Source: Corynebacterium efficiens YS-314 (GTDB lineage: Bacteria; Actinomycetota; Actinomycetes; Mycobacteriales; Mycobacteriaceae). From it: 64,000 nt of DNA. Numbering within the stretch: the stretch's first letter is position 1; each line of letters starts with the position of its first letter. The notes beneath the pieces were generated by a model that was not told the DNA's origin, did no database searches, and saw only the letters and a list, made by a program, of their open reading frames with translations. The position numbers and the translations under genes were made by a program. Positions 55,942-64,000 of this stretch are shown here, in pieces. The DNA lies in NCBI RefSeq assembly GCF_000011305.1, contig NC_004369.1, forward strand, positions 620,001-684,000. Direction: 5' to 3'.

Positions 55942-55977
55942 AACTATCTATGAGTTTAGATAGTTCTCTAGATAGTC
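55942..55977. promoter_or_regulatory. VanR-type operator upstream of vanA
   Basis: AACTATCTA-N6-TAGATAGTT (55942-55965) is a perfect inverted repeat. A third half-site, TAGATAGTC, follows at 55969-55977. Placed 42-77 bases before vanA, as a repressor site should be. Seventeen bases upstream, TTGTGA-C-TCACAA (55925-55937) is another perfect palindrome. Confidence 0.78.
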
Positions 55978-56018
55978 ACTCCAGCCGCCTGACATTTCCC
56001 CAGAAAGCAGAAGCACCG

Positions 56019-57158
56019 ATGACCACCACTTCAGCCGCCAGCTCCACCGCCAGCTCGACCACTACCGCCAAGATCCTCCCGCATCCACTCAATGCCTGGT
56101 ATGTCGCAGCCTGGGACCATGAGGTCACCTCCAAGGGCATCATCTCGCGGACCATCGCCAATAAACCACTGGCGCTCTACCGCACCCAGGATGGCCGCGC
56201 CGTGGCCCTGGCCGATGCCTGCTGGCACCGCCTGGCCCCACTGTCCAAGGGCAAACTGACCGGCCGGGATGGCATCCAGTGCCCCTACCACGGACTGGTC
56301 TACAACTCCGCGGGTCGCTGCATGTCCATGCCGGCGCAGGAAACCCTCAACCCCTCCGCCGCCGTCGCCTCCTTCCCGGTCGTCGAACAGTACCGCTACA
56401 TCTGGGTGTGGTTGGGCGATCCCACCCTGGCCGATCCCACCACCGTCCCGGATATGCACCAGATGACCCACCCCGAGTGGACCGGTGACGGCAAGACCAT
56501 CGCCGCCGCCTGCAACTACCAGCTGGTGCTGGACAACCTCATGGATCTGACCCACGAGGAATTCGTCCACTCGTCCTCCATCGGCCAGGATGAGCTCAGC
56601 GAGGCGGACTTTGAGGTCACCCACACCGAGGATTCCGTCACGGTGTCCCGCTGGATGCGCGACATCGATCCACCACCGTTCTGGCAGAAGAACATGAATG
56701 ACAAATTCCCCGGCTATGAGGGCAAGGTGGACCGCTGGCAGATCATCCACTACTACTACCCATCCACCATCTGCATTGATGTCGGCGTGGCCAAGGCCGG
56801 TACCGGCGCTCCGGAGGGGGACCGCAGCCAGGGTGTCAACGGTTATGTCATGAACACCATCACCCCGGAGACCGACCGGTCCTCCCACTACTTCTGGTCC
56901 TTCCAGCGCAACTACCGCCTGGACAGCCAGCTGATCACCACGCAGCTGCGCGACGGCGTGCACGGTGTATTCGGGGAGGATGAGGAGATGCTCACCGCCC
57001 AGCAGGAGGCGATCGACGCCAACCCCGACTACGAGTTCTACAACCTCAATATCGACGCCGGTGGCATGTGGGTTCGCCGCATCCTGGAAAAGGCCCTGGA
57101 GGCGGAGAACCGCCTGCACATCCCCACCACATCCGCACCGGTCAGGAAGGAGTCCTAA
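56019..57158 (+). CDS. vanA: Vanillate O-demethylase oxygenase subunit VanA
   Basis: A 379-residue Rieske non-haem iron oxygenase that demethylates vanillate to protocatechuate. The Rieske cluster ligands are C68-x-H70 and C88-x-x-H91 (CWH, CPYH). The mononuclear iron region follows at NLMDLTHEEFVH. ATG 56019 was chosen; 54 codons upstream are open but cover the operator. The first 18 residues are a Ser/Thr/Ala-rich lead. It overlaps vanB by one base (TAATG). Confidence 0.95.
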   Translation: MTTTSAASSTASSTTTAKILPHPLNAWYVAAWDHEVTSKGIISRTIANKPLALYRTQDGRAVALADACWHRLAPLSKGKLTGRDGIQCPYHGLVYNSAGRCMSMPAQETLNPSAAVASFPVVEQYRYIWVWLGDPTLADPTTVPDMHQMTHPEWTGDGKTIAAACNYQLVLDNLMDLTHEEFVHSSSIGQDELSEADFEVTHTEDSVTVSRWMRDIDPPPFWQKNMNDKFPGYEGKVDRWQIIHYYYPSTICIDVGVAKAGTGAPEGDRSQGVNGYVMNTITPETDRSSHYFWSFQRNYRLDSQLITTQLRDGVHGVFGEDEEMLTAQQEAIDANPDYEFYNLNIDAGGMWVRRILEKALEAENRLHIPTTSAPVRKES

Positions 57159-58216
57159 TGGACACCGGCAGCGCAACCAACCTGTTGTGGCAGAACGCCG
57201 AGGTCATCGCCACCACCGAGATCGCCGACCGCATCCGCCGCATCACCCTCCGCCCGGAGCACCCACACAAGGTGCGACCCGGTGAGCACCTCAAGGTGAA
57301 GGTGGACATCAACGGACAGCAGACGGAACGATCCTATTCCATCGTGGATGCCGACCCGGAGGGCGCCGAGGTCTCCCTCACGGTCTTCCACACCCCGAAT
57401 TCCAGGGGCGGATCCACCTTCATGCACAGCCTGGTCCCCGGCCAGCGCATCACGGTGACGGGACCACAACAGGATTTCCCACTCCGCATCGGAGCACCGC
57501 GGTACGTCCTGGTTGCTGGCGGTATCGGCATCACCGCCATCCGCGGGATGGCCGGTCTGCTCCGCAGGCTGGGTGCGGACTACACCATCCACTACGCCGC
57601 CCGGTCACCGGAGGCGATGGCCTACCGCGAGGAACTGATCGCCGAACACGGTGACCGACTGCATCTCTATCTTGATTCCGAGTCCGTCACCCTGGACATC
57701 CCCGCACTCATCGACACCATCGACTCCGGTACAGAACTGTATATGTGTGGTCCGATCCGCCTCATGGATGCGATCCGTCGTGCCTGGCGGGAGCGGGAAC
57801 TCGACCCCACGAACCTGCGTTTCGAGACCTTCGGCAACAGCGGATGGTTCCTGCCCGAGAGCTTCCGGGTCACCATCCCACGATTGGGGGTCTCCACCGA
57901 GATCAGCGAGAATGAATCCATCCTCGAGGCCCTGGAGAAGATCGGGGTGGAGATGATGTCCGACTGCCGACGCGGCGAATGCGGACTCTGCCAGGTCAAG
58001 GTGTTGGATAGAGAGGGCCAGATCGATCATCGTGATGTGTTCTTCTCCGACAGGCAGAAGAAGGCCTCCGAGAAACTCTGTGCCTGTGTATCCCGGGTGG
58101 CATCCACCTCCGCTGCCCCGGTACCCGGAAATTCCCTGACTGAACTGATCACCCCGGACAATGATTCCACCGCCCCGGGTGGGCGGAATATCCACCTGAC
58201 AATTGACGTGCCCTGA
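57158..58216 (+). CDS. vanB: Vanillate O-demethylase reductase subunit VanB
   Basis: A 352-residue electron-transfer partner of VanA. An FMN/flavin domain with RSYSI at about 65 and a nucleotide-binding VLVAGGIGITAIRGM are followed by a C-terminal plant-type 2Fe-2S domain (C-RRGE-C-GL-C ... LCACV). AAGGAG lies 9 bases before ATG 57158. vanK follows after 11 bases. Confidence 0.95.
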   Translation: MDTGSATNLLWQNAEVIATTEIADRIRRITLRPEHPHKVRPGEHLKVKVDINGQQTERSYSIVDADPEGAEVSLTVFHTPNSRGGSTFMHSLVPGQRITVTGPQQDFPLRIGAPRYVLVAGGIGITAIRGMAGLLRRLGADYTIHYAARSPEAMAYREELIAEHGDRLHLYLDSESVTLDIPALIDTIDSGTELYMCGPIRLMDAIRRAWRERELDPTNLRFETFGNSGWFLPESFRVTIPRLGVSTEISENESILEALEKIGVEMMSDCRRGECGLCQVKVLDREGQIDHRDVFFSDRQKKASEKLCACVSRVASTSAAPVPGNSLTELITPDNDSTAPGGRNIHLTIDVP

Positions 58217-58227
58217 AAGGCAAGAAC

Positions 58228-59577
58228 ATGGATATCAGAAAAACTATCGACACCACCCCGATGAGTGGTTTCCAGTGGTACATCGTCGGGTTGGCCACCT
58301 TCCTCAACGCACTTGACGGGTACGACGTCCTCGCCATGGCCTTCACCGCCAACGCTGTATCGGAGGAGTTCGGACTCAACGGCAGTCAGCTCGGACTCCT
58401 CCTCAGCGCAGGGCTGGTCGGCATGGCACTGGGGTCGCTGATCCTCGGCCCGTTCGCAGATAAACTGGGGCGCCGCCGCATCCTGATCGTCTCACTGCTC
58501 ATCAACCTGGCAGGTCTGGCGCTATCAGCCACCGCCGGTTCCTCGACGGAATTGGCGATCTGGCGGGTGGTCACCGGCATCGGCATCGGTGGCATCCTGG
58601 CCACGGTCACGGTGATCACCAGTGAATACTCGAACAACAAGAACCGCGGCATGGCGGTGAGCATCTACACCGCCGGGTATGGACTGGGTGCGACACTGGG
58701 AGGCCTGTTGGCGGCCCGTCTCATCCCGGAATTCGGGTGGCGCTCAGTCTTCCTCGCGGGTGCTGCAGCCACCCTGGTCAGCGTCATCCTCGTCGTGGTG
58801 AGCATTCCCGAATCCGTTGATTACCTGCGGGTGAAGCGCCCCGCGGGTGCGGAGGAGAAGGCCCTGCAGATCGCCCGACGCATCGGCAAGCCCGACACCA
58901 TTGGTCTGGGCACCGTCAATCCCGCCGATTCCGCCCAGGCGAAGCTATCCGACCTGCTCTCGGGCCCGTTCAAGGTGACCACCCTCAAATTGTGGGCAGC
59001 GTTCTTCTTCATCATGTTCGGGTTCTACTTCGCCAACTCCTGGACCCCCAAACTGCTGGTGGAATCGGGCATGACGGAGAACCAGGGCATCATCGGTGGT
59101 CTCGCACTGACCCTGGGTGGCACATTCGGTTCCCTGATCTACGGTGTGATCACCACCCGCTTCAACTCCCGGCACACCCTCATGGTGTTCACGGTGCTGT
59201 CGGCACTGACCCTGGTGGTTTTCATCACCACCACCTCCATCCCGATGCTCGCCTTCGGCAGCGGTGTCCTGGTGGGCATGCTCATCAACGGTTGCGTGGC
59301 CGGTCTGTACACCGTCACCCCGGCGTCCTACCCCTCTGCTCTCCGGACCACCGGAGTGGGCTGGGGCATCGGAGTGGGTCGCTTCGGAGCCATCTTCGCC
59401 CCCATCACCGTCGGAGCGCTTCTCGACGCCGGATGGACCCCGCCCTACCTCTACGGAGCGGTTGCGGTGGTCGTGGTCCTGGCAGCGGTGGCGCTCATCG
59501 GAATCCGCCCCTACCTGGGCACCGAGCAGAAAATCGCGGTGACACCCGCACAGAACGAAGCTGTCCCCACCCCCTGA
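58228..59577 (+). CDS. vanK: Vanillate/aromatic acid MFS transporter VanK
   Basis: A 449-residue major facilitator of the aromatic acid:H+ symporter family with 12 hydrophobic segments. The loop 2-3 motif GPFADKLGRRRILI and the DGYD of helix 1 (LDGYDVLAMAF), needed for aromatic acid transport, are present. It closes the vanABK operon; a strong terminator follows. Confidence 0.92.
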   Translation: MDIRKTIDTTPMSGFQWYIVGLATFLNALDGYDVLAMAFTANAVSEEFGLNGSQLGLLLSAGLVGMALGSLILGPFADKLGRRRILIVSLLINLAGLALSATAGSSTELAIWRVVTGIGIGGILATVTVITSEYSNNKNRGMAVSIYTAGYGLGATLGGLLAARLIPEFGWRSVFLAGAAATLVSVILVVVSIPESVDYLRVKRPAGAEEKALQIARRIGKPDTIGLGTVNPADSAQAKLSDLLSGPFKVTTLKLWAAFFFIMFGFYFANSWTPKLLVESGMTENQGIIGGLALTLGGTFGSLIYGVITTRFNSRHTLMVFTVLSALTLVVFITTTSIPMLAFGSGVLVGMLINGCVAGLYTVTPASYPSALRTTGVGWGIGVGRFGAIFAPITVGALLDAGWTPPYLYGAVAVVVVLAAVALIGIRPYLGTEQKIAVTPAQNEAVPTP

Positions 59578-59588
59578 CACCCCACAAT

Positions 59589-59630
59589 AAAGCCCACCTG
59601 CTGAGGGACTCCTTCAGCAGGTGGGCTTTC
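59589..59630 (+). terminator. Intrinsic terminator after vanK
   Basis: AAAGCCCACCTGCTGA pairs with TCAGCAGGTGGGCTTT over a short loop. On the right it ends in TTT and on the left in A's, so it may act for both strands. Confidence 0.85.
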
Positions 59631-59661
59631 CCTGAGCCCGTAACCGTGAGCGGGATCGGGG

Positions 59662-59672
59662 CGTCGACAAGC
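59662..59672. repeat. CGTCGACAAGC motif, one of nine copies in the window
   Basis: Here it is flanked by GGGG and CCCC, 5 bases after the end of crtEb. The other copies, either strand, are at 3673, 5395, 8510, 13498, 16497, 46968, 50847 and 52077. Chance expectation for an 11-mer in 64 kb is well below one. See findings. Confidence 0.8.
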
Positions 59673-59676
59673 TCCC

Positions 59677-60540
59677 CTACACGAGGTAGACGCTGATCAG
59701 GGTCATGGACACCACCGCGCCGACCAGGTAGTTCAACCAGAGGAAGACCTTCCAGCCACGGTTGGCGCTTTCGCAGGTGTCATCGGTGATGTTCCAGAAA
59801 CGACCGGAGTTGAGCACATAGGTCAACGCGGCGGTGCCGACGATCCACGCGGGTGAGGGCAGCAGGAACACCAGGGCGGCGGCGGCGAGGTAGAGCATCG
59901 TGGCCAGTCGTGCGGCGCCGCGGGCACCCATGGCGGTGGCGATGGAGGATAGGCCGGCCTCGCGGTCGGCACGCACATCCTGCACCGCCCCGAGGATCTG
60001 GCTGGCCATGCCCCACAGGAAGAACGACCCCAGGGCGAGCCACATCGCGGTGGAGATATCGGCACCCGTGATGGTCGCACCGACCAGCGCCGGGGAGGTG
60101 AAGTGGGTGGAGGAGGTGATCGCGTCCAGCAGCGGACGTTCCTTGAACCGCAGGCCCGCCGCGGAATAGGCGATGACCGCGAACACCGAGATGGTCAACC
60201 ACAGTGTGGACATCCAGGTGCCGGCGACGTAGAGCACCACCAGGAAGGGGATGGTGGTGATCGACGACGCCCACAGCAGCGTGGGGTGGTATCTCTTCGG
60301 CACCACAGCGCCCTCGACACCACCCTTGCGGGGGTTGCGGATATCCGATTCATAGTCGAAGACATCATTGATCCCGTACATCGCGATGTTGTAGGGGATG
60401 AGGAAGAAGATCACACCCACCCAGAACAGCCAGTCCATACTGCCACCCCCGAGGAGGTAGGCCAGGCCGTAGGGGAAGGCGGTGTTGACCCAGCTGATGG
60501 GGCGGGAGGAGGAGAACACCACACGGATCGTGTCCATCAC
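59677..60540 (-). CDS. crtEb: Lycopene elongase CrtEb
   Basis: A 287-residue UbiA-type prenyltransferase with about eight membrane helices. It adds C5 units to lycopene to make the C50 flavuxanthin. The Asp-rich motif is NDVFDYESD at about residue 58, and a second is DVRADREAG. It is the last gene of the crt operon, 6 bases after crtYf. Confidence 0.93.
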   Translation of the reverse strand: MMDTIRVVFSSSRPISWVNTAFPYGLAYLLGGGSMDWLFWVGVIFFLIPYNIAMYGINDVFDYESDIRNPRKGGVEGAVVPKRYHPTLLWASSITTIPFLVVLYVAGTWMSTLWLTISVFAVIAYSAAGLRFKERPLLDAITSSTHFTSPALVGATITGADISTAMWLALGSFFLWGMASQILGAVQDVRADREAGLSSIATAMGARGAARLATMLYLAAAALVFLLPSPAWIVGTAALTYVLNSGRFWNITDDTCESANRGWKVFLWLNYLVGAVVSMTLISVYLV

Positions 60541-60546
60541 AATGAG

Positions 60547-60888
60547 TTATGCCCTTTCAGCGTCAGAAGATGTGTCCGCGGTGGTGGTGTTCCTGCGCCA
60601 CAGTTTGCCCGGCAACCAGATCGCGGGGATCAGCAGGGCAGCGAACAGCGGATAGAAGAGGTCCTCGATCGGGATGAGGCCGATCCAGATGCCTAAGTGC
60701 TGGGTGTCGCCGTAACCGAAGAAATCGGCCCACACCATGATGTTGTCGAAGATGATCGTCAACACGAACAGGATGAGGGTGGTCAGCAGGGTGACCCAGG
60801 TGATTTGCCTGGTGCCGTTGGCCCGTTTGAGCACGAAGGCCACGAGTGCGAACACCAGGAAGGGGATGCTCATGAGGACATAGGTCAT
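60547..60888 (-). CDS. crtYf: C50 carotenoid epsilon-cyclase subunit CrtYf
   Basis: A 113-residue membrane protein with three helices. Motif GLIPIEDLFYPLF is the charged site conserved in heterodimeric lycopene-cyclase-like enzymes. With CrtYe it cyclises flavuxanthin to decaprenoxanthin. It overlaps crtYe by four bases (ATGA). Confidence 0.9.
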   Translation of the reverse strand: MTYVLMSIPFLVFALVAFVLKRANGTRQITWVTLLTTLILFVLTIIFDNIMVWADFFGYGDTQHLGIWIGLIPIEDLFYPLFAALLIPAIWLPGKLWRRNTTTADTSSDAERA

Positions 60889-61283
60889 GGCTGGGCCTCC
60901 CCGGTGGTTGCGCCGGTATTGGCGGGCTGGGTGGTGGCCCCCCGCTGCTCAGGCAGCGGGGTTTTCAACACCAGGCTGACCGCGGAGGTCAGATTCAGGG
61001 TGAGGTAGCACAGGAAGAACAGGAAGAACAGCTCCTCAATCGGCATGTGGGGAGCTAAGTCGATGCCCGTCATATAGGGGGAATCACCACGGTAGAAGGT
61101 GCCGGTGACAATGCCGAGCACATCCCACAGCAGGAATCCGACATAGGTGACACCGATCGCCAGGGCGGCACGGGGTGCGTTGCGGAAGAAGCCGAGCTTC
61201 CACCGGTGGTCACACAACACCATGCAGCCGATGAAGACGATCAGCGAACCCAGATAGATGAAGGACATCAGGAAATCAGTCAC
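60885..61283 (-). CDS. crtYe: C50 carotenoid epsilon-cyclase subunit CrtYe
   Basis: A 132-residue membrane protein, three helices. It has the related motif LAPHMPIEELFFLFFLCYLTL. The last 25 residues are a Thr/Gly/Ala-rich tail. Assigned as CrtYe from its place directly after crtI, as in C. glutamicum. Four bases separate it from crtI. Confidence 0.9.
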   Translation of the reverse strand: MTDFLMSFIYLGSLIVFIGCMVLCDHRWKLGFFRNAPRAALAIGVTYVGFLLWDVLGIVTGTFYRGDSPYMTGIDLAPHMPIEELFFLFFLCYLTLNLTSAVSLVLKTPLPEQRGATTQPANTGATTGEAQP

Positions 61284-61287
61284 GTAT

Positions 61288-62904
61288 TTACCCTACTGAT
61301 CTGGCAGCATTGGGCACCGGCTCCGGAAGGGGACCGGGTGTGGTGTCGGCGTGGAGTCGCTTGAGGATATTCTCCGCGGAAATCAGGCACATGGGGATGC
61401 CCACACCCGGCACGGTGGTCGCACCGGCGTAGAAGAGGGTGTCGATCTTGCGTGACTTGTTGCGTCCGCGCAGGAACGCGGACTGCGCCAGGGTGTGCGC
61501 CGGGCCCAGCGCACTGCCGAGCCAGGAGTGGTAGCGGCGCTCGAAGTCGGCCGGGCCGAGGGTCCGCTTGACGACGATCCGCTCCCGCAGGTCCTCAATC
61601 CCGGCCTGGGCTGCGATCTGGTCGATGGCATGTTCGGCGATGGCCTCCACCGCGGCGGAGGCCTCCGGCAGGTAGGCATCCCCGTGACCGATGCTGCTGG
61701 TGGCCTTGGTGGGCACGAGGATGAACAGGTTCTCATGCCCCTCCGGTGCCACACCGTCCTCGGAGGCGGATGGCATGGAGACGTAGATCGACTCGGAGGC
61801 ATTGGAGGGACGGGTGGCCTGCGGGCCGTCGAACACCACGGCGAAGTCATCGGTCCAGTCCTCGCTGAAAAACAGATTGTGGTGGTCCAGCTGCTCCAAC
61901 TTGCCCTCCACACCCAGGTAGACCAGCACAGCACCGATGCCGGGGTTGCGGGTGGACCAGTAGCGCTCCGGGTAGGTGCGCAGCTTCTTCGGCAGGAGGT
62001 TGTTCTCGGTGTGGTGGAGATCGCCCGCGGAGATCACGATGTCCGCCGGGATCTTCTCCAGCTCACCGTCGTGCAGGACACTGACATCGGTGGTGATGGT
62101 CTTGCCACCGACCTTGGTGGTGTTGATGGAGATGGCCTCGGTGGACAGACGGAAGTTCACCCCGTGCTCGGTGGCCAGCTTGTGCAGCGCGGTGACCACC
62201 GCCGTGAACCCGCCGATCGGGTATTTCACACCCTGCACCAGGTCGGTGTGGCTCATCAGGTGGTACATCGAGGGGGTGCCCTCGGGGCGTGAGGACAGGA
62301 ACACCGCCGGGTAGGTGAGGATCTGCCGCAGGATGGGGTTCTCGAACTGGCTGTTGACATAGGACTCCAGTGAACGGGTCAGCAGGGAGGCCAGGCGGCC
62401 GGCACGGCTGAGCACATCCTTATGCAGCAGGGGGCCGAGTTCGGAGAAGGTGTTGTAAAGGAAACGGTCGATGGCGATGTTGTAGGCATCCTCCGCCCCG
62501 TCGAGATAGGTGAGCAGTTTCTCCCCGGCGCCCGGCTCGATGGACTCGAACAGCGCAGCGGCCTCCTCACGACCGGTGGGCACATCCACCGTGGTCGTAT
62601 CCCCGGAGAACACCCGGTAACCCGGGGTCAGGTCCACCAGGTCCAGGTGGTCCTCGGTCTTCGTGCCGAACAGGGCGAAGAAGTGGTCGAAGGCCTCGGG
62701 CATGAGATACCAGGACGGCCCGGTGTCCCAGCGGAAACCGTCGAAACCGTCGATCTCGAGGGAGCCGGCGCGGCCACCCACATCGGCATTCTTCTCCACA
62801 ACGGTGACATCCCAGCCATCGCGGGCCAGGAGGGCGGCGGTGGCAAGTCCTGCCACGCCGGCACCGATGACTACTGCTGAACCAACCCTGTTGTTTCCGG
62901 TCAT
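61288..62904 (-). CDS. crtI: Phytoene desaturase CrtI
   Basis: A 538-residue FAD-dependent desaturase converting phytoene to lycopene. The FAD-binding N-terminus is SAVVIGAGVAGLATAALLA, followed by VVEKNADVGGRAGS; the C-terminal end of the fold is LFYAGATTVPGVGIPMCLISAE. ATG 62904 lies two bases after the crtB stop, so translation is coupled. Confidence 0.96.
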   Translation of the reverse strand: MTGNNRVGSAVVIGAGVAGLATAALLARDGWDVTVVEKNADVGGRAGSLEIDGFDGFRWDTGPSWYLMPEAFDHFFALFGTKTEDHLDLVDLTPGYRVFSGDTTTVDVPTGREEAAALFESIEPGAGEKLLTYLDGAEDAYNIAIDRFLYNTFSELGPLLHKDVLSRAGRLASLLTRSLESYVNSQFENPILRQILTYPAVFLSSRPEGTPSMYHLMSHTDLVQGVKYPIGGFTAVVTALHKLATEHGVNFRLSTEAISINTTKVGGKTITTDVSVLHDGELEKIPADIVISAGDLHHTENNLLPKKLRTYPERYWSTRNPGIGAVLVYLGVEGKLEQLDHHNLFFSEDWTDDFAVVFDGPQATRPSNASESIYVSMPSASEDGVAPEGHENLFILVPTKATSSIGHGDAYLPEASAAVEAIAEHAIDQIAAQAGIEDLRERIVVKRTLGPADFERRYHSWLGSALGPAHTLAQSAFLRGRNKSRKIDTLFYAGATTVPGVGIPMCLISAENILKRLHADTTPGPLPEPVPNAARSVG

Positions 62905-62906
62905 GC

Positions 62907-63833
62907 CTATTGCTTCTTTCTGTAGATGCTCATGGACAGACCCTTCACGGTGGCCCTGCCCAGGATCATGAGTTTGGTGGTGATGGGGATACTGATGCGT
63001 TCCTCCAGCAGTTTCACTGCCGGGGTCTGCTCAATCCGGTCGGTGAGCCCCTCGAACAGCAGGGCCGCCGCGATCACACCGATCCGCGCCTGCACCGGCA
63101 GTGCCGGGTAGGTGCGTTCGGCAGTGGACAGATCCACCCGGATATCAGCGATGAGCTGCTGTTTCTGCGGCTCGGTCAGTGCCCCGGCGGTGGTGCCGGG
63201 GAAGTAGGTCCGCCCCAGTTCCTGCTGATCCTCGGCCAGATCACGCAGGAAGTTGATCTTCTGGAAGGCGGCACCCAGGGCACGGGCGCCCTCCCGCATG
63301 CGCTGCTGGCGGGCCTCGCTGACAGGTCGGCCCTGGTTGAACACGCTCAGGCACAACAGGCCGATGACCTCGGCGGAACCGTAGACATAGGCTTCGAAAC
63401 TACCCGGGTCGTGCTCACTGGCCGTCAGGTCCCGACGCATGGAGGCGAAGAACGCCACCACGTGCTCCTCCTGGAAATCACAGCGCCGGGCGGTGTCGCC
63501 GTAGGCCTGGAGGGCCAGATCGGTGTGGAAATGCTGCGCGGGCGCGGCGAGGACGGCGGCCTCGTAGTCGTCGAGAAGCGTGCCCAGCTCGGCTGGGGTG
63601 TACCCGGCGGCCAGCGCGGTGCCGTCGACGATCTCGTCGGCGATGCGCACCACCGAGTACAGGTTGCGGATGTCCCGCCGGATCTGCGGCGACAACATCA
63701 GGGTGGCCATGCTGAAACTGGTGGAGTACCGCTTGATCACCTGGTGCGAGGCCTTGACCGCCACCCTGTTGTACAGCCCCAGTGCGCTGTTGAGAAAAGA
63801 TACCGACCGGTTGGTCAGCTGATGCTGCGTCAT
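62907..63833 (-). CDS. crtB: Phytoene synthase CrtB
   Basis: A 308-residue squalene/phytoene synthase-fold enzyme joining two GGPP to phytoene. The first Asp-rich helix is VRIADEIVDG and the second is NFLRDLAEDQQELGRTYFP. ATG 63833 overlaps the stop of the preceding mmpL gene (ATGA). Confidence 0.95.
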   Translation of the reverse strand: MTQHQLTNRSVSFLNSALGLYNRVAVKASHQVIKRYSTSFSMATLMLSPQIRRDIRNLYSVVRIADEIVDGTALAAGYTPAELGTLLDDYEAAVLAAPAQHFHTDLALQAYGDTARRCDFQEEHVVAFFASMRRDLTASEHDPGSFEAYVYGSAEVIGLLCLSVFNQGRPVSEARQQRMREGARALGAAFQKINFLRDLAEDQQELGRTYFPGTTAGALTEPQKQQLIADIRVDLSTAERTYPALPVQARIGVIAAALLFEGLTDRIEQTPAVKLLEERISIPITTKLMILGRATVKGLSMSIYRKKQ

Positions 63834-64000
63834 GCCTCTACGAGCTCCTCAGTGCGGGGGTTGTGTGCGGCGCGGGCCTTGTCGGCGGCCACGGAATCCT
63901 CGTGCTTCTGGGAAGCAAGTTTAGACGGCCACCAGACCTTCGGCCCGATATCGTAGAACAACGCCGGCACCAGGAAGGCACGGACCAGGAAGGTGTCGAT
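63830..64000 (-). CDS. MmpL-family membrane protein, C-terminal fragment
   Basis: The last 56 or so residues of a larger gene that leaves the window at 64000. It reads DTFLVRAFLVPALFYDIGPKVWW, the final helix of actinobacterial MmpL (RND) proteins, followed by a charged tail. In C. glutamicum an mmpL gene (cmpL1) sits at this place between crtE and crtB. It overlaps crtB by four bases, so it belongs to the crt operon. Confidence 0.85.
   Translation of the reverse strand: MDTFLVRAFLVPALFYDIGPKVWWPSKLASQKHEDSVAADKARAAHNPRTEELVEA

Overview
The window is a chromosomal stretch of a high-GC actinobacterium and reads as Corynebacterium, close to the C. glutamicum / C. efficiens group. The evidence is the gene content and order: WXG100 pair, rplM-rpsI-glmM, alr-tsaE, tsaB-rimI-tsaD, groES-groEL1, a WhcB-type WhiB protein, sigD-rsdA, two guaB-type genes then guaA, a LiaF/PspC-type two-component locus, imuA'-imuB, metQNI, dnaE2, vanABK and a decaprenoxanthin (crt) operon. 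Species assignment is inference from memory of related genomes; no search was possible.

Layout. 1-1040: tail of a type VII secretion (T7SS) locus. 1.4-5.1 kb: a sucrase/ferredoxin-like protein, ribosomal proteins L13/S9 and GlmM. 5.2-7.2 kb: three overlapping genes of unknown function, possibly T7SS-related. 7.2-17.1 kb: alpha/beta hydrolase, alanine racemase, the tRNA t6A genes tsaE, tsaB and tsaD with rimI, an AAE-family transporter, a prolyl aminopeptidase-like hydrolase and NnrD. 17.1-20.8 kb: groES-groEL1 behind two overlapping CIRCE-like operators, and a convergent aldehyde dehydrogenase. 20.8-26.6 kb: whcB, sigD-rsdA, a DUF5319 gene, guaB2 and guaB1. 26.6-31.5 kb: an accessory-looking insert (gluconate permease, NTF2-flavin monooxygenase fusion, palindromic element, DUF218 protein) before guaA. 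33.4-45.6 kb: cell-surface block with a large Ig-repeat protein, PspC/LiaF-like protein, PspC-histidine kinase, GalU, CAP-domain protein, NarL-type regulator, small membrane proteins and a Thr-rich wall-spanning protein. 45.7-55.2 kb: mutagenic DNA repair (imuA', imuB, dnaE2, each transcription unit with a LexA-like box) wrapped around a lipoprotein and metQNI. 55.2-59.6 kb: vanR-vanABK. 59.7-64.0 kb: crtEb-crtYf-crtYe-crtI-crtB and the 3' end of an mmpL gene, on the minus strand, leaving the window.

How the genes work together. TsaB, TsaD and TsaE act together in t6A37 tRNA modification. GuaB2 and GuaA make GMP. ImuA', ImuB and DnaE2 form the damage-induced mutasome of actinobacteria. VanA and VanB demethylate vanillate and VanK imports it. 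The crt genes convert prenyl diphosphates to the C50 carotenoid decaprenoxanthin, with crtE expected outside the window.

Most unusual points: an 11-bp motif (CGTCGACAAGC) present nine times; an apparent 1-nt frameshift at the very end of imuB; a 99-bp near-perfect palindromic element at 30.7 kb; a hairpin that buries the ribosome-binding site of the unknown cassette at 5.2 kb; and a repeated ATCAGGG motif between the divergent PspC genes. No rRNA, tRNA, CRISPR array, insertion sequence or prophage was recognised.
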